Source: a virus
Strand: one strand, 5' to 3'
Length of the DNA: 20,531 bases
IMG/VR virus record: IMGVR_UViG_3300009104_000148
Location: 1 to 20,531 of that record
The notes beneath the pieces were generated by a model, which saw only the letters and a program-made list of their open reading frames with translations, made no database searches and was not told the DNA's origin. Position 1 is the stretch's first letter. Each line of letters starts with the position of its first letter. The position numbers and the translations under genes are program-made. This document shows positions 1 through 7,513 of the stretch, piece after piece.

Positions 1-252
1 GACTCCCATTAGATACGCAGCCGGTAACTGGTACGCATAGGTCCATTCATTCAGCGGCGTATCGGTGAGTTGTCCGAGCTGAGATTTCGCCGATGCAAAC
101 CGCCATCGGTGAACCGTTAATAAAGACTCATAGGTTGAATCGTAGAGGTTCGAGGCTACTTCAGCACCGGCCCCGCCCTCGGTAAAGCTCGAGATTGTGC
201 CGTGACCGATCATCAGCAGGGCGTTCGAGCACATTGCGATACTGGTCGCCAT
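1..252 (-). CDS. Tail tubular protein A-like (gp11-type) head-tail adaptor, partial
   Basis: The first 84 codons of a gene that runs off the left edge. The N-terminus (MATSIAMCSNALLMIGHG, then a stretch with EVASNLYDSTYESLL and HRWRFA) is the typical start of T7 gp11-like tail tubular protein A of podoviruses, which forms the upper tail ring below the portal. That role is family knowledge; only the N-terminus is seen. The ATG at 250-252 is preceded on the minus strand by AGGGG at suitable spacing. It is the first tail gene after the head module, separated from it by a strong terminator, as tail genes are in T7. No frameshift or stop is seen in the visible part. Confidence 0.75.
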   Translation of the reverse strand, partial: MATSIAMCSNALLMIGHGTISSFTEGGAGAEVASNLYDSTYESLLTVHRWRFASAKSQLGQLTDTPLNEWTYAYQLPAAYLMGV

Positions 253-262
253 ACCTAACCCC

Positions 263-305
263 TAAAAAAACGAAAGGACAGAAGCCGACGAATCGGCCCC
301 TGTCC
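263..305 (-). terminator. Rho-independent terminator between head and tail genes
   Basis: On the minus strand GGACAG (300-305 side) pairs with CTGTCC (276-281 side), with an inner stem GGCCGA/TCGGC closed by a TTCG tetraloop (289-292). A T-rich run follows (T7 from positions 264-270). It sits just after the 88-aa gene and only about 10 bases before the tail gene start. It would therefore lower, rather than abolish, expression of the tail genes relative to capsid, like the T7 terminator between genes 10 and 11. Confidence 0.85.
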
Positions 306-355
306 TTCCTGGTTGTGATCCCCCACAACAGAGGAACCTTGTACCGAGCAACCGA

Positions 356-622
356 TTAGTCGGAGTCGGTTTCTGCGATGGCCGTGCCATCAGAAATATC
401 AACAACACCTGATGCGTTGGACAGGACACTACAGATACTGGTTGTCGGTGTGTTGGTATCACACACGAAAATAATATCTCGCACCTGTAACAAATCGCTG
501 GCGTCATTAAAGTACGCCGCCGTGTTGACGGTTGCGATTGCATCGGTTGTTGAATAGACCCAAATGCGGGGAGCATTCCCACCAGGGCCAACCTGCTGCA
601 AACCACTTAATGCATATGCCAT
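356..622 (-). CDS. Small capsid-associated structural protein (88 aa)
   Basis: An 88-residue protein directly downstream of the capsid gene (13-base gap). The sequence MAYALSGLQQVGPGG, then WVYSTTDAIATV, AAYF and VRDIIFVCDTNTP, matches a family often found right after the major capsid gene in podoviruses. Its residues suggest a small beta-rich protein with a short flexible C-terminal tail (TAIAETDSD). Position and likely strong expression before the terminator fit a head decoration or other virion protein, but that role is inferred. Confidence 0.7.
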   Translation of the reverse strand: MAYALSGLQQVGPGGNAPRIWVYSTTDAIATVNTAAYFNDASDLLQVRDIIFVCDTNTPTTSICSVLSNASGVVDISDGTAIAETDSD

Positions 623-634
623 GATGATTACCCC

Positions 635-1459
635 TTACTGGTAGGAAACGGACACAATGCCGTCGCCATCTCGAGACACTGAGCCGGCTTTCATCACGCC
701 GTTACAGAGCCACGAGGTTTTTTGTGGGACGTAATTGACTTCGGTTTTGATGTCGATGCCAATCGCCAGGCCGACCGAGCTATCATGCCACGCAAAACCT
801 TCGGTCGTGCCACCTGATACGGTGAGCCCGCCCTCCGATCTTGACTCGATCATGTGCCATTTGAAGCCCATCCACGAGTCCATTTCACCGGACATCAACA
901 GACGAACACTGTTGTAGTCTGCGCTGGTGACGGTCGAGATGTTCAGCAAATCTTCGAGCCCTGCGGCTGAGATAGCGAAGTGCCTGCCTTCCGGTGGTAC
1001 GCCTTTGTCGTTGAGATGCTTGGCAGCTTCGACGACTTTAGCAACTGTCATACCAGCAGAGCCGTGGGCAATCGTACCCGCGGGGCTGGATTCAGCGCCA
1101 AGTGCGTCGATAATCAACTGGTCGAGCCTACGACCCAACGCGCCCGCTATGGTTTGCGCCAGTTCGCGCTGCTCGTCGAAGTTGACTTCGGCAGCATCAA
1201 AGATATCGGTGTACTCCGGTGCGTTCCAATTGCCAAGAGTGCAATTGATTAGAGAGTGTGAAACGTCCATCGGCGTTACGTCCGCCTGGGTGGCCTTCTG
1301 ATTAGCTAGACCTTTCCCCATCTTGCGGAATTTATAAATATCGCCGACCACGCCGTTTCTCACTGTGACGGTGTTGCGTAGCGTGCCTGACGACTGAAAG
1401 GCGTGCTTTACATCATCGTCAAACTGTTGCTGGGCAACAGCAGACAGATTGATAGACAT
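635..1459 (-). CDS. Major capsid protein
   Basis: A 274-aa protein beginning MSINLSAVAQQQFDDDVKHAF, with the segments YKFRKMGKGLANQK and DIFDAAEVNFDEQRELA. These resemble the HK97-fold capsid family common in BPP-1-like and marine podoviruses (Phage_capsid_2-type). Length, and position downstream of portal, Bbp19-like and scaffold genes, agree. GAGGACC upstream of the ATG is a good ribosome site. A leader of about 200 bases lies between it and the preceding small gene, with a candidate promoter, a palindrome and a hairpin, so the gene may have its own control in addition to operon readthrough. Confidence 0.85.
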   Translation of the reverse strand: MSINLSAVAQQQFDDDVKHAFQSSGTLRNTVTVRNGVVGDIYKFRKMGKGLANQKATQADVTPMDVSHSLINCTLGNWNAPEYTDIFDAAEVNFDEQRELAQTIAGALGRRLDQLIIDALGAESSPAGTIAHGSAGMTVAKVVEAAKHLNDKGVPPEGRHFAISAAGLEDLLNISTVTSADYNSVRLLMSGEMDSWMGFKWHMIESRSEGGLTVSGGTTEGFAWHDSSVGLAIGIDIKTEVNYVPQKTSWLCNGVMKAGSVSRDGDGIVSVSYQ

Positions 1460-1482
1460 GAGTTGGTCCTCAATAAATGTCC

Positions 1483-1506
1483 AAAAATGCTCACCCTAGA
1501 ATGAGC
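1483..1506 (-). other. Hairpin with T-run in the capsid leader
   Basis: On the minus strand GCTCA pairs with TGAGC around an 8-base loop, followed by ATTTTT. The stem has only 5 bp, so it is either a weak terminator/attenuator or an mRNA processing or stabilising structure ahead of the capsid ribosome site. Confidence 0.35.
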
Positions 1507-1624
1507 GCCTTTCGACATTCGGGTATCCGCACCAGCGGGCCGACGTCTAACGGCGTACGTGCCGTATGATCCGACTCCCCTATGGGCTCGGAGAGGACCG
1601 AGGTATCCAGATTAGGAGCTATAG

Positions 1625-1639
1625 GATACGAATTGTATC
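1625..1639 (-). promoter_or_regulatory. Palindrome GATAC-N5-GTATC, copy 1 (capsid leader)
   Basis: Perfect 5-bp arms with a 5-base spacer. On the minus strand it reads AGATACAATTCGTATCCTAT, nearly identical over 20 bases to copy 3 before TerS. It overlaps the -10 box of a candidate capsid promoter, so a bound protein would block or reset that promoter. Half-site starts are 10 bp apart, one helical turn, as for a dimeric HTH protein. Confidence 0.6.
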
Positions 1640-1659
1640 TATTTGTGCGTTGCGTTCAA
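1632..1659 (-). promoter_or_regulatory. Candidate promoter for the capsid gene
   Basis: On the minus strand TTGAAC (1654-1659) and TACAAT (1632-1637) are 16 bp apart, a fair sigma70-type match. It would give a capsid transcript with a leader of about 165 bases. The -10 box lies inside palindrome copy 1. This is a motif match only. Confidence 0.4.
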
Positions 1660-1663
1660 CAAT

Positions 1664-1762
1664 TTACAGAACTGTGAAGTTTGCCCACAACACAATACCT
1701 ATCGGTACACCGATAATCATTGCAATCATTGCGAACGCAAAAACAAGTTCACCCTTTTTCAT
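1664..1762 (-). CDS. 32-aa single-span membrane peptide
   Basis: A short gene whose ATG overlaps the scaffold stop codon (ATGA), reading MKKGELVFAFAMIAMIIGVP and ending NFTVL. A Lys-Lys start followed by a hydrophobic stretch of about 20 residues gives one transmembrane segment. Translational coupling to the scaffold gene and a clean frame make it a credible gene despite its size. I do not recognise the family. It could be a small membrane effector or just a conserved micro-gene of the head operon. Confidence 0.55.
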   Translation of the reverse strand: MKKGELVFAFAMIAMIIGVPIGIVLWANFTVL

Positions 1763-2517
1763 GCCGCCGCCTCGTCGTACTTGCGGGCATAAGCCGCATC
1801 GACCTGGCGTTTATATTCGGGGTCGATAGCAATACGGAGCTGCCCCGCCTCGGTCTTGGCATAGCGCATCTGACGCAATTCCTCGGCGGTATCCGAGGTG
1901 TCCATCGTCTGTGTTTGCGGGTCCCGAGCGAGTTTAGCCTCGCGGGTTTTGCCGATCATCGACTCCAGCAGCTCGACACCGACCGCAGTAGATGCGACAC
2001 CTTTGAATATCTCCCATTGCTCTGCCGACAGATTACCCTGACCCCAATCGGCCAGGTCGGTCAGGCGGGATTTGGCGTTGTCGCCCAGGGCAGCCAATTC
2101 ACGCTGCCGATTAAATGTAATGAGCTGCTGCTCGGCAGACAGATAACCGCTCACAAATTTATCAAATGTTTCCTGGTCCATATCCGATTCGCGGGCTGCT
2201 TCCTTAAACCAGGCGACCATTTCGTTGTCCTCGAGGACGCCCTCATCAAGCCCCTGGACTTCCGGCACAGTGTAATCATCCTCTGGTGCGCCCTTGAATC
2301 CGCCCATCTTCTTCTCGAGCTCGGTGTACGCTTTGGCCTGGTCCTCGACCGTCTTGTATTTATCCTGTTTGAACCATTCGGGGATATCTGCATCACCTTG
2401 TTCCGGCTCTGGTTCTGACAACAGCGACACGCCAGGTATCGCCTCCTCGGCGGGCTTGGGTGCTTCTTCAGTTTGTGGGGCTTCGGCTGGCGCTTGTACT
2501 TCTTGTTCTTCACTCAT
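1759..2517 (-). CDS. Capsid scaffold / assembly protein (T7 gp9-like)
   Basis: A 252-aa acidic protein. The N-terminus is low complexity, rich in Glu, Pro and Ala. It is followed by a conserved block (DIPEWFKQDKYKTVEDQAKAY, YTELEKKMGGFKGAPEDDY) found in T7 gp9-type scaffold proteins, then a helical region and a basic C-terminus (EYKRQVDAAYARKYDEAAA) that in such proteins docks on the capsid. It lies between the Bbp19-like gene and the capsid gene, the usual position. Its start overlaps the upstream stop by four bases. It should help assemble the prohead and then leave. Confidence 0.85.
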   Translation of the reverse strand: MSEEQEVQAPAEAPQTEEAPKPAEEAIPGVSLLSEPEPEQGDADIPEWFKQDKYKTVEDQAKAYTELEKKMGGFKGAPEDDYTVPEVQGLDEGVLEDNEMVAWFKEAARESDMDQETFDKFVSGYLSAEQQLITFNRQRELAALGDNAKSRLTDLADWGQGNLSAEQWEIFKGVASTAVGVELLESMIGKTREAKLARDPQTQTMDTSDTAEELRQMRYAKTEAGQLRIAIDPEYKRQVDAAYARKYDEAAA

Positions 2518-2807
2518 TGGTCGATACCTCGTTCTGCTAGTTCAATGTTTGCCATGATTTGGCGGACGATATCGGCGCGGCCTTCTTTGATGCCGGCCTC
2601 GAATTGTGTTGATTCGGGTGTAACAGTGGGGCGGAGTATGGTGATGTTGATAAGCCGATCCAGAACAAACCGACCGGACTCGGTTCTAAAGCATTCATGG
2701 AACCGCGACGCAATCTCGCGGCCTTTAGCCTCATCCTCTTTGGATTGGTTAGGGCTATCTATATCAAGCGAGGCCCACCCGCCACGCTCGGCGAATGGGT
2801 CGATCAT
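2514..2807 (-). CDS. Bbp19-like small phage protein
   Basis: A 97-aa protein between portal and scaffold. The central pattern (ASRFHECFRTESGRFVLDRL, then a C-terminal FEAGIKEGRADIVRQI) is that of the Bbp19-like family named after Bordetella phage BPP-1. Those are small proteins found next to the portal gene in many podoviruses. Its function is unknown; position suggests a head-assembly role. Both ends overlap the neighbouring genes by four bases, so it is translated within the head operon. Confidence 0.7.
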   Translation of the reverse strand: MIDPFAERGGWASLDIDSPNQSKEDEAKGREIASRFHECFRTESGRFVLDRLINITILRPTVTPESTQFEAGIKEGRADIVRQIMANIELAERGIDQ

Positions 2808-4345
2808 GCAGCCATTTCAGCTTGAGCGGCCTGTGCCTGGGCTTGTGCCGCCTGCTCTGCCAGTTCCTCCCTTTCTGCTTCGGTCCTCAACAGGTCCGAC
2901 TCTATGCCGAGCTTCTTACCCAACCATTGCGGCAAGTTCTCGAGCTTTGTTCCCAACCCCAATATTTCGGGACCGAGCTGACCGACTGTCGCCAGGTACT
3001 GATTCATTGCCACCAGCTCGTCCTGGTCCTGTGCGCGGGCCAATGGGCTGGTGTGCTTGATTGTGACCTCACGCCCGTCAACCGTAATCGGCGGAATCTT
3101 GCCGGCCTGCTTTAATACCGAGACTGTCCGCTTGATGACCTTCTCTACGAATTCACTCTGCAGCCGACCGAACGCACTACCGGAATCCTGTACGAGCTCC
3201 TGATTGCGTAACGCCATCTCGGTCGCAGACTTCACCGGTTGGTCGAGCTCACCAAAAGGCTCGGCATAAAGAGCTTTATTAATACGTGTTCGCAAGTCAT
3301 CCAGTATCAACGCCGAGAATTGGATATCACCCGAACGATCCAGCGGCCTTAATGTGGGGTTGCGGGTGTCGTTGCTGCCGACCGGAATAATGGCGCCTGG
3401 CGTCAGCCGCACATTGTATGGGTTAATCACACCGTCATCCGCTGCGGTGTAAACGCCGGCAATTGACAGGGCTGCGTTCTTTAACGTGTACTCGACGACC
3501 TTGTTTGCCGTCTTTACGTCGGGGAGCACTTGCATTACCCGACCGCGGCCCAGGGTTTCACCAGGCACAACGTATTCTCTGAACACAATCCAGGGTGATA
3601 CGTCATATTCCTGGGTGAAGATAACGTGCTTTTCGTTTCGCTCGAGGACGCACTGATACCAAGTCATCGTTTTCGGGTTGTAAACCGTGCCCTCGATCAG
3701 TGGTATTTTGTCCTCGGGCTTATCGTTGGCTCGTTTCTTGAGCTTTTCTGATAGTTCCGCACCAATCCATAAGCGGTCTATATGCCTGGCTGGCACTTTG
3801 TGCTCACGCCATACCGTTTCGATAGTGCCCCAGGGGCCGGCCTCGGGATAAATCTCGGCCAGTGGTGCGGCATGGAACTCGAGCAGGGATTGCGGGCCCT
3901 CGCTCATTTCACAGGACAGCACACCGGTGGAGACTGACAGGTCGAGAAACGCCTCATGTGCCTGGGTCGAGAAATTGCTGTGGTTGATGTGGTCAAAAAT
4001 GATCCTGGTCACATCATCGAGAATCGGCTGGACTTTTTCGTGCTCCGCCTCGGGGATATCCGAGCCCGGCACCAGGATGGACCAGTGCCGCCAGGGCGGT
4101 GTCAATGTTGCCTGCAAACGGCTGGCGAACTTCTGCACACCGACCACAGCAGTCGCGTCGTAAATATCCGTATTTTTCTTCTGCCCTTGTGAGTGGGCTG
4201 TCAGTGTTTCACGTTGCGGGAGTGCGTACTGATAACACTCTCGCAGATGGGTATACCAGTTGGTTCGAGCCTTCTTTGCTGAATCGAACCGTTTGATTAA
4301 ATCCTCGGGAGAACCCAACTCCTTCGGGATTGAATATTTCGCCAT
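2804..4345 (-). CDS. Head-to-tail connector (portal) protein, T7-type
   Basis: A 513-aa protein of the T7 gp8-type connector family. It has YTHLRECYQYALPQRE near the N-terminus, TLTPPWRHW about 90 residues in, and a C-terminal helical region leading to an Ala/Gln-rich tail. This length is normal for the family. It forms the dodecameric ring at the packaging vertex through which the terminase pumps DNA. It sits three bases after the stop of the 212-aa gene and overlaps the Bbp19-like gene. Confidence 0.9.
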   Translation of the reverse strand: MAKYSIPKELGSPEDLIKRFDSAKKARTNWYTHLRECYQYALPQRETLTAHSQGQKKNTDIYDATAVVGVQKFASRLQATLTPPWRHWSILVPGSDIPEAEHEKVQPILDDVTRIIFDHINHSNFSTQAHEAFLDLSVSTGVLSCEMSEGPQSLLEFHAAPLAEIYPEAGPWGTIETVWREHKVPARHIDRLWIGAELSEKLKKRANDKPEDKIPLIEGTVYNPKTMTWYQCVLERNEKHVIFTQEYDVSPWIVFREYVVPGETLGRGRVMQVLPDVKTANKVVEYTLKNAALSIAGVYTAADDGVINPYNVRLTPGAIIPVGSNDTRNPTLRPLDRSGDIQFSALILDDLRTRINKALYAEPFGELDQPVKSATEMALRNQELVQDSGSAFGRLQSEFVEKVIKRTVSVLKQAGKIPPITVDGREVTIKHTSPLARAQDQDELVAMNQYLATVGQLGPEILGLGTKLENLPQWLGKKLGIESDLLRTEAEREELAEQAAQAQAQAAQAEMAA

Positions 4346-4348
4346 GCG

Positions 4349-4987
4349 TTACCCGCCGAGCGTGGTTGTTTTCGGTATGCCGAGCTCCGAACCAAACAGT
4401 AGCGACAGCCGCCCGTACTTGCGGCCGGACTTTTTCAGCTTCTTCTTATGCTTTGTAGTGGCCTCGGTTAGCTTGGCGAGCTGATCTGCCTGCTGCTTAG
4501 TGGCCGCATCCATTTCAGATTGAAACGCCGCGAGTTGGGCGTCGTACTTGGTCTGCATATCCGCCAGCAGTTTCGAGTAATCTGTTTGTGCTGTGTCTAC
4601 TGCCGTGGTCGTCGTGCCTGTCGTCGCTGCTGTGGTATCGGTTCCGGTCGTCGTTGCTGTGGTTTGTTCGGCTGCGGCTTCTTCCTCTGCCTTTTTCCTT
4701 GCATCCTCCCTTGCTACCGCTGCCAAGTGGGCATCCTCATTACCTTCTCTCTGAGTGCCGTGAGCTATTTCATAGGAGGCATTAAGATTTCTCTGCCTGG
4801 AGGCATCGGACAGACGCATAATGTTAGCCAAAGGGCTGCGGGGTGTTGTCAACGCATTGTGTGCCCCTGGGGTTATCGCTACACCAGTTACACTCTCGGC
4901 GTATTGGTCCTGTCCCGCTTTGGTTCTAAAGCTCCTCGCGTCTTGCCTGGTTTGTCGACCAGCATCTCCGCCGCCTCTATCACCCAT
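4349..4987 (-). CDS. Head-module protein with Thr/Ala linker and basic C-terminal motif
   Basis: A 212-aa protein. Residues about 90-105 are Glu/Ala/Lys-rich, 107-135 a Thr/Ala repeat-like linker, 135-170 a likely coiled coil (MQTKYDAQLAAFQSEMDAA). It ends in a basic patch (KHKKKLKKSGRKYGR) and a Gly/Leu tail. Proteins with a similar basic-plus-Gly tail lie next to the portal in other podoviruses, but I cannot name a function. GAGG lies upstream of the ATG. Lying between the 125-aa gene and the portal, it may be an internal head protein or assembly factor. That is inference. Confidence 0.65.
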   Translation of the reverse strand: MGDRGGGDAGRQTRQDARSFRTKAGQDQYAESVTGVAITPGAHNALTTPRSPLANIMRLSDASRQRNLNASYEIAHGTQREGNEDAHLAAVAREDARKKAEEEAAAEQTTATTTGTDTTAATTGTTTTAVDTAQTDYSKLLADMQTKYDAQLAAFQSEMDAATKQQADQLAKLTEATTKHKKKLKKSGRKYGRLSLLFGSELGIPKTTTLGG

Positions 4988-4988
4988 A

Positions 4989-5366
4989 TCATAATCCTCG
5001 TAAATGTTTCCAGAGCTGCCGCGGTGTCAGGACCCAAGGCGCTCGAACACCGACCAACGCCTTAATCTGCTCAACACAAGTCCAGGGCCCAAATACCCAA
5101 GGCAACCGGATACGATCTGTATCCAAGTGGTCGAAGTCTACCCTACACAGTCCAACAATTTCCATGTTTTCCACAATGCGAACAATATCCTCCTCGAGCT
5201 CGTAGTCGTACAGCACCTGTACCTCCAAGTAGCTGATACGCGGATGCACCATCACCCAATACCGGCCTGTCCACTTCAACGCGAAAACGTGCAACGCCTG
5301 GGGATGCAAAAAGTGATTCCACCACCGCGGATCGCCACGGTTTTTGAAGCAGACCAAATAGTACAT
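4989..5366 (-). CDS. Conserved packaging-module protein, possible papain-like fold
   Basis: A 125-aa protein starting at the base after the TerL stop (TGAATG). It has WWNHFLHPQALHVFALKW near the N-terminus and GPWTCVEQIKALVG followed by VLTPRQLWKHL near the C-terminus. The spacing of His26 and Cys97 resembles a circularly permuted papain-like or NlpC/P60-type arrangement, but catalytic activity is only a guess. Proteins of this shape are often found after TerL in podoviruses. Palindrome copy 2 lies inside its coding region. Confidence 0.65.
   Translation of the reverse strand: MYYLVCFKNRGDPRWWNHFLHPQALHVFALKWTGRYWVMVHPRISYLEVQVLYDYELEEDIVRIVENMEIVGLCRVDFDHLDTDRIRLPWVFGPWTCVEQIKALVGVRAPWVLTPRQLWKHLRGL
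5109..5123 (-). promoter_or_regulatory. Palindrome GATAC-N5-GTATC, copy 2 (ahead of the portal module)
   Basis: The longest arms of the set: GGATAC-N5-GTATCC, a perfect 6-bp inverted repeat. It lies within the 125-aa gene, about 120 bases before the start of the 212-aa and portal genes. Minus-strand reading GGATACAGATCGTATCC follows the same consensus as copies 1 and 3. Confidence 0.6.
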
Positions 5367-6770
5367 TCACGCGAACACCGACCAGCCCTGGTCCGATTGA
5401 ATGGTTTTTTGTGGGCCTGGTGCGTGATGTCGAACGATAGCCCTGCCCTCGCCCGCGCCGAGCATCAGATATTGAGCAGCCTCTGCAACGTGTGAGTATT
5501 GGTTCTTGTCCGGTTTGTCGTGAAACCGCTCATCGCCGGAAACCTGGACCCGCTTGTAAGCATAGCCGCCACCCATCGCCTTGCGTAATGTCTGACACTT
5601 CGGAGAGATCGAGAGCCCAGGCTCGCCGTCCACCAGGCGGGACAGCGGCACAGCCACAGCCTCACGCCGTAACGTGAAATCATTAGTCGGTGCTGGCCTG
5701 GCGCGGATGCCCCTGGCACGAAGAATCTGGAACGGTGTTGTCTCGTCGGTCTGACTGCGCTGCTCACCCGCCGGATCACCCCACACCTGGAACTCGAACC
5801 CTGGAAACTTCTGCTGCATCTCAGCCGCCAGGAGCTCACCAAATCGGACCGCACCCATATCCTCAGTAACGAGCTCATGCAGCCATCGCCAGCGGCCTCG
5901 AACGTCACGCTGCCCAAACACCGCTGCTGGCGTCAACCCGAAGTCGATACCCACATAAACCGGCTCGCCGTTAATGGTTTCGATGGGCTGCTGCGCGATG
6001 TGCAGATGATCGCGGAACTCGGGATAGACCGGTCGGCCCTCGCTGATAAATCCGTACTCACCATCGACATAGACCCGAATCCACTCCTGGTCCTTACCAG
6101 CCTCGAGGCGTTCGTAATAACCAGCCGGCAGATTCTCGATATTCTCAGCACCCTCCCGCCGTCCACTCGGCTGCTTAAACAGCATCCAGCCCTTGGGTGA
6201 TGTTTCCTCGAACAGGCGATACCACCAGTGATCGTTGTCTGGTGGGTTGGTATCCATGATGACGCCGAACCAAGTGGGCCCGCCTTCCCGCTTGGATGGG
6301 TAGCGACCGACACGACCTTGTAGCATATCAATGACAGCTCGAGGGACCTCCCTGGCCTCATTCACCCAGGCGCCGGTTAGCTCGAGCGATAGGAGCTTTT
6401 TAACATCCTGGGGCCGGTCGAGAGCTCGAAACATAATCTCAGCCTCGACATCTGCGAACTTGATGCGATGCGTCATATCCTGGTTATTCCAATGACCAAC
6501 CGCCTCGAACCAATCCCGCCAGGTGTTGAGTGTGGTGTCCGTCAGCTCGCGGTAGGTGTTACGGACTACCGCCCATCGAGAACGCCGAATGCCATCAGCG
6601 CCAGGCGCTTGTTCCTGTAACCGTCTGAACATTTCCCAACAGCAGGCCGTCGACTTGCCGGAACCTACCGGACCCATCACACCCCGAACGAAAGCACCGC
6701 ACTGGTGGAATCTCCACAGTGTCGGGCTCGCATGGTAATCAATCTGTTGAGTCGGCTGGCTTGTCTGCAT
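5367..6770 (-). CDS. Terminase large subunit
   Basis: A 467-aa packaging motor. The N-terminal ATPase has Walker A GPVGSGKST (residues 33-41) and downstream LSLELTGAWVNEARE as a candidate Walker B/catalytic Glu region. The C-terminal RNase H-like nuclease has VYVGIDFG, WGDPAGEQRSQTDE and HVAEAAQY, carrying the expected acidic residues. It cuts and pumps phage DNA through the portal. The ATG at 6770 is chosen because the domain begins shortly after it; upstream codons in this frame only shadow TerS. It overlaps the TerS gene by 32 bases, which suggests translational coupling. Confidence 0.92.
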   Translation of the reverse strand: MQTSQPTQQIDYHASPTLWRFHQCGAFVRGVMGPVGSGKSTACCWEMFRRLQEQAPGADGIRRSRWAVVRNTYRELTDTTLNTWRDWFEAVGHWNNQDMTHRIKFADVEAEIMFRALDRPQDVKKLLSLELTGAWVNEAREVPRAVIDMLQGRVGRYPSKREGGPTWFGVIMDTNPPDNDHWWYRLFEETSPKGWMLFKQPSGRREGAENIENLPAGYYERLEAGKDQEWIRVYVDGEYGFISEGRPVYPEFRDHLHIAQQPIETINGEPVYVGIDFGLTPAAVFGQRDVRGRWRWLHELVTEDMGAVRFGELLAAEMQQKFPGFEFQVWGDPAGEQRSQTDETTPFQILRARGIRARPAPTNDFTLRREAVAVPLSRLVDGEPGLSISPKCQTLRKAMGGGYAYKRVQVSGDERFHDKPDKNQYSHVAEAAQYLMLGAGEGRAIVRHHAPGPQKTIQSDQGWSVFA

Positions 6771-7158
6771 TCGGTGCGAGCATATTGAAGCTAATGCCCT
6801 GTGGTGTGGTGAGCTCCTTTTTGTCAACCAGGAGGCCGTGTAGCTTGGCCTTGCCCATCGTTGCCTGCACAGCAGCAGCCGGCGCACGCTCCTCGAGGGC
6901 GACCTGTCGGTTTTCGTCGAGCTCGGTTGTGATGGTGTCGACTGTGATGTTGTGCCGTTCGAGTGCCTGTGCCTGCAGCTCTCCGATCCTTACCTCGACC
7001 CCGCTGTGCAGATGGGCGAGTTTCCACGCCTCGGACTTCACAGCCTCATCACTCATTCCATCGGCGTCGTAGGCGTCGCGGTATGCTTTCGACAACGCAC
7101 CCGACATTTCGACTACCGCCTGGGCGAACCTTTCCTGTTTCAGTGTGAGATTACTCAT
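6739..7158 (-). CDS. Terminase small subunit
   Basis: A 139-aa protein of the common small-terminase family (Terminase_2 type). It has an N-terminal HTH region (LTLKQERFAQAVVE, SKAYRDAYDADGMSDEAV), a coiled-coil section (RIGELQAQALERHNITVDTI) and a C-terminal AAVQATMGKAKLHGLL motif. It recognises phage DNA and hands it to TerL. No clear Shine-Dalgarno precedes the ATG; instead palindrome copy 3 ends two bases upstream. Its start overlaps the end of the RusA gene, so it may be translated by coupling. Confidence 0.88.
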   Translation of the reverse strand: MSNLTLKQERFAQAVVEMSGALSKAYRDAYDADGMSDEAVKSEAWKLAHLHSGVEVRIGELQAQALERHNITVDTITTELDENRQVALEERAPAAAVQATMGKAKLHGLLVDKKELTTPQGISFNMLAPNADKPADSTD

Positions 7159-7513
7159 AGGATACGGATTGTATCTCTACCTCGAGCTGGCCGCCTGGTG
7201 TGACCTCGCCGCGTTCGATGTATAACCTGTCCACCTGGTTATCGTCCTTGAACACTTTGGCGTGCTCGAGTGAGTCGAGGGTGCATTTCAGTAGGTTGTC
7301 GATGTCTCGACGGCGCCGATCCGGCGGGAACGCTGTGATAGCCACCTGTAGCCTGGTATCAGCTCCGAACCGGCCCAGGTTGGCGACCTCCTCGATCACC
7401 CTCTCTCGATAGGCTCGCCCTTTGGCGCTGATGTAAACGTGTGTCTTGGTCTTTAGCCAGTAGTTATTGACAGATGGCGGCCAGGGCAATGTCAGCAGCA
7501 CACTATTTGTCAT
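7151..7513 (-). CDS. rusA: RusA-type Holliday junction resolvase
   Basis: A 120-aa protein starting MTNSVLLTLPWPPSVNNYW, the typical RusA opening, with FPPDRRRRDIDNLLKCTLDSL and VFKDDNQVDRLYIERGEV containing the acidic metal-binding residues. Length equals that of E. coli RusA. It cleaves four-way junctions during phage replication and recombination and can resolve branched DNA before packaging, fitting its position right before TerS. The start at 7513 is chosen from the conserved N-terminus. It overlaps the end of the preceding small gene. Confidence 0.9.
   Translation of the reverse strand: MTNSVLLTLPWPPSVNNYWLKTKTHVYISAKGRAYRERVIEEVANLGRFGADTRLQVAITAFPPDRRRRDIDNLLKCTLDSLEHAKVFKDDNQVDRLYIERGEVTPGGQLEVEIQSVSYE
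7161..7175 (-). promoter_or_regulatory. Palindrome GATAC-N5-GTATC, copy 3 (just before TerS)
   Basis: Perfect arms; minus-strand sequence AGATACAATCCGTATCCTAT differs from copy 1 by a single base over 20. It occupies positions -3 to -17 relative to the TerS start, where a ribosome site would be, and lies in the last codons of RusA. A protein bound here would act on transcription entering the packaging genes. Confidence 0.6.

Noticed and set aside
262-606. A 114-aa minus-strand frame
   Set aside because: It shadows the 88-aa gene in another frame and runs through the terminator.
1720-2418. A 232-aa open frame on the plus strand
   Set aside because: It is antisense to the scaffold gene, has no ribosome site and no recognisable protein features; the scaffold frame is clearly the real one.
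4520-5065. A Cys-rich 181-aa plus-strand frame
   Set aside because: Antisense to the 212-aa head-module gene; the Cys richness comes from the complement of its Thr/Ala repeats.
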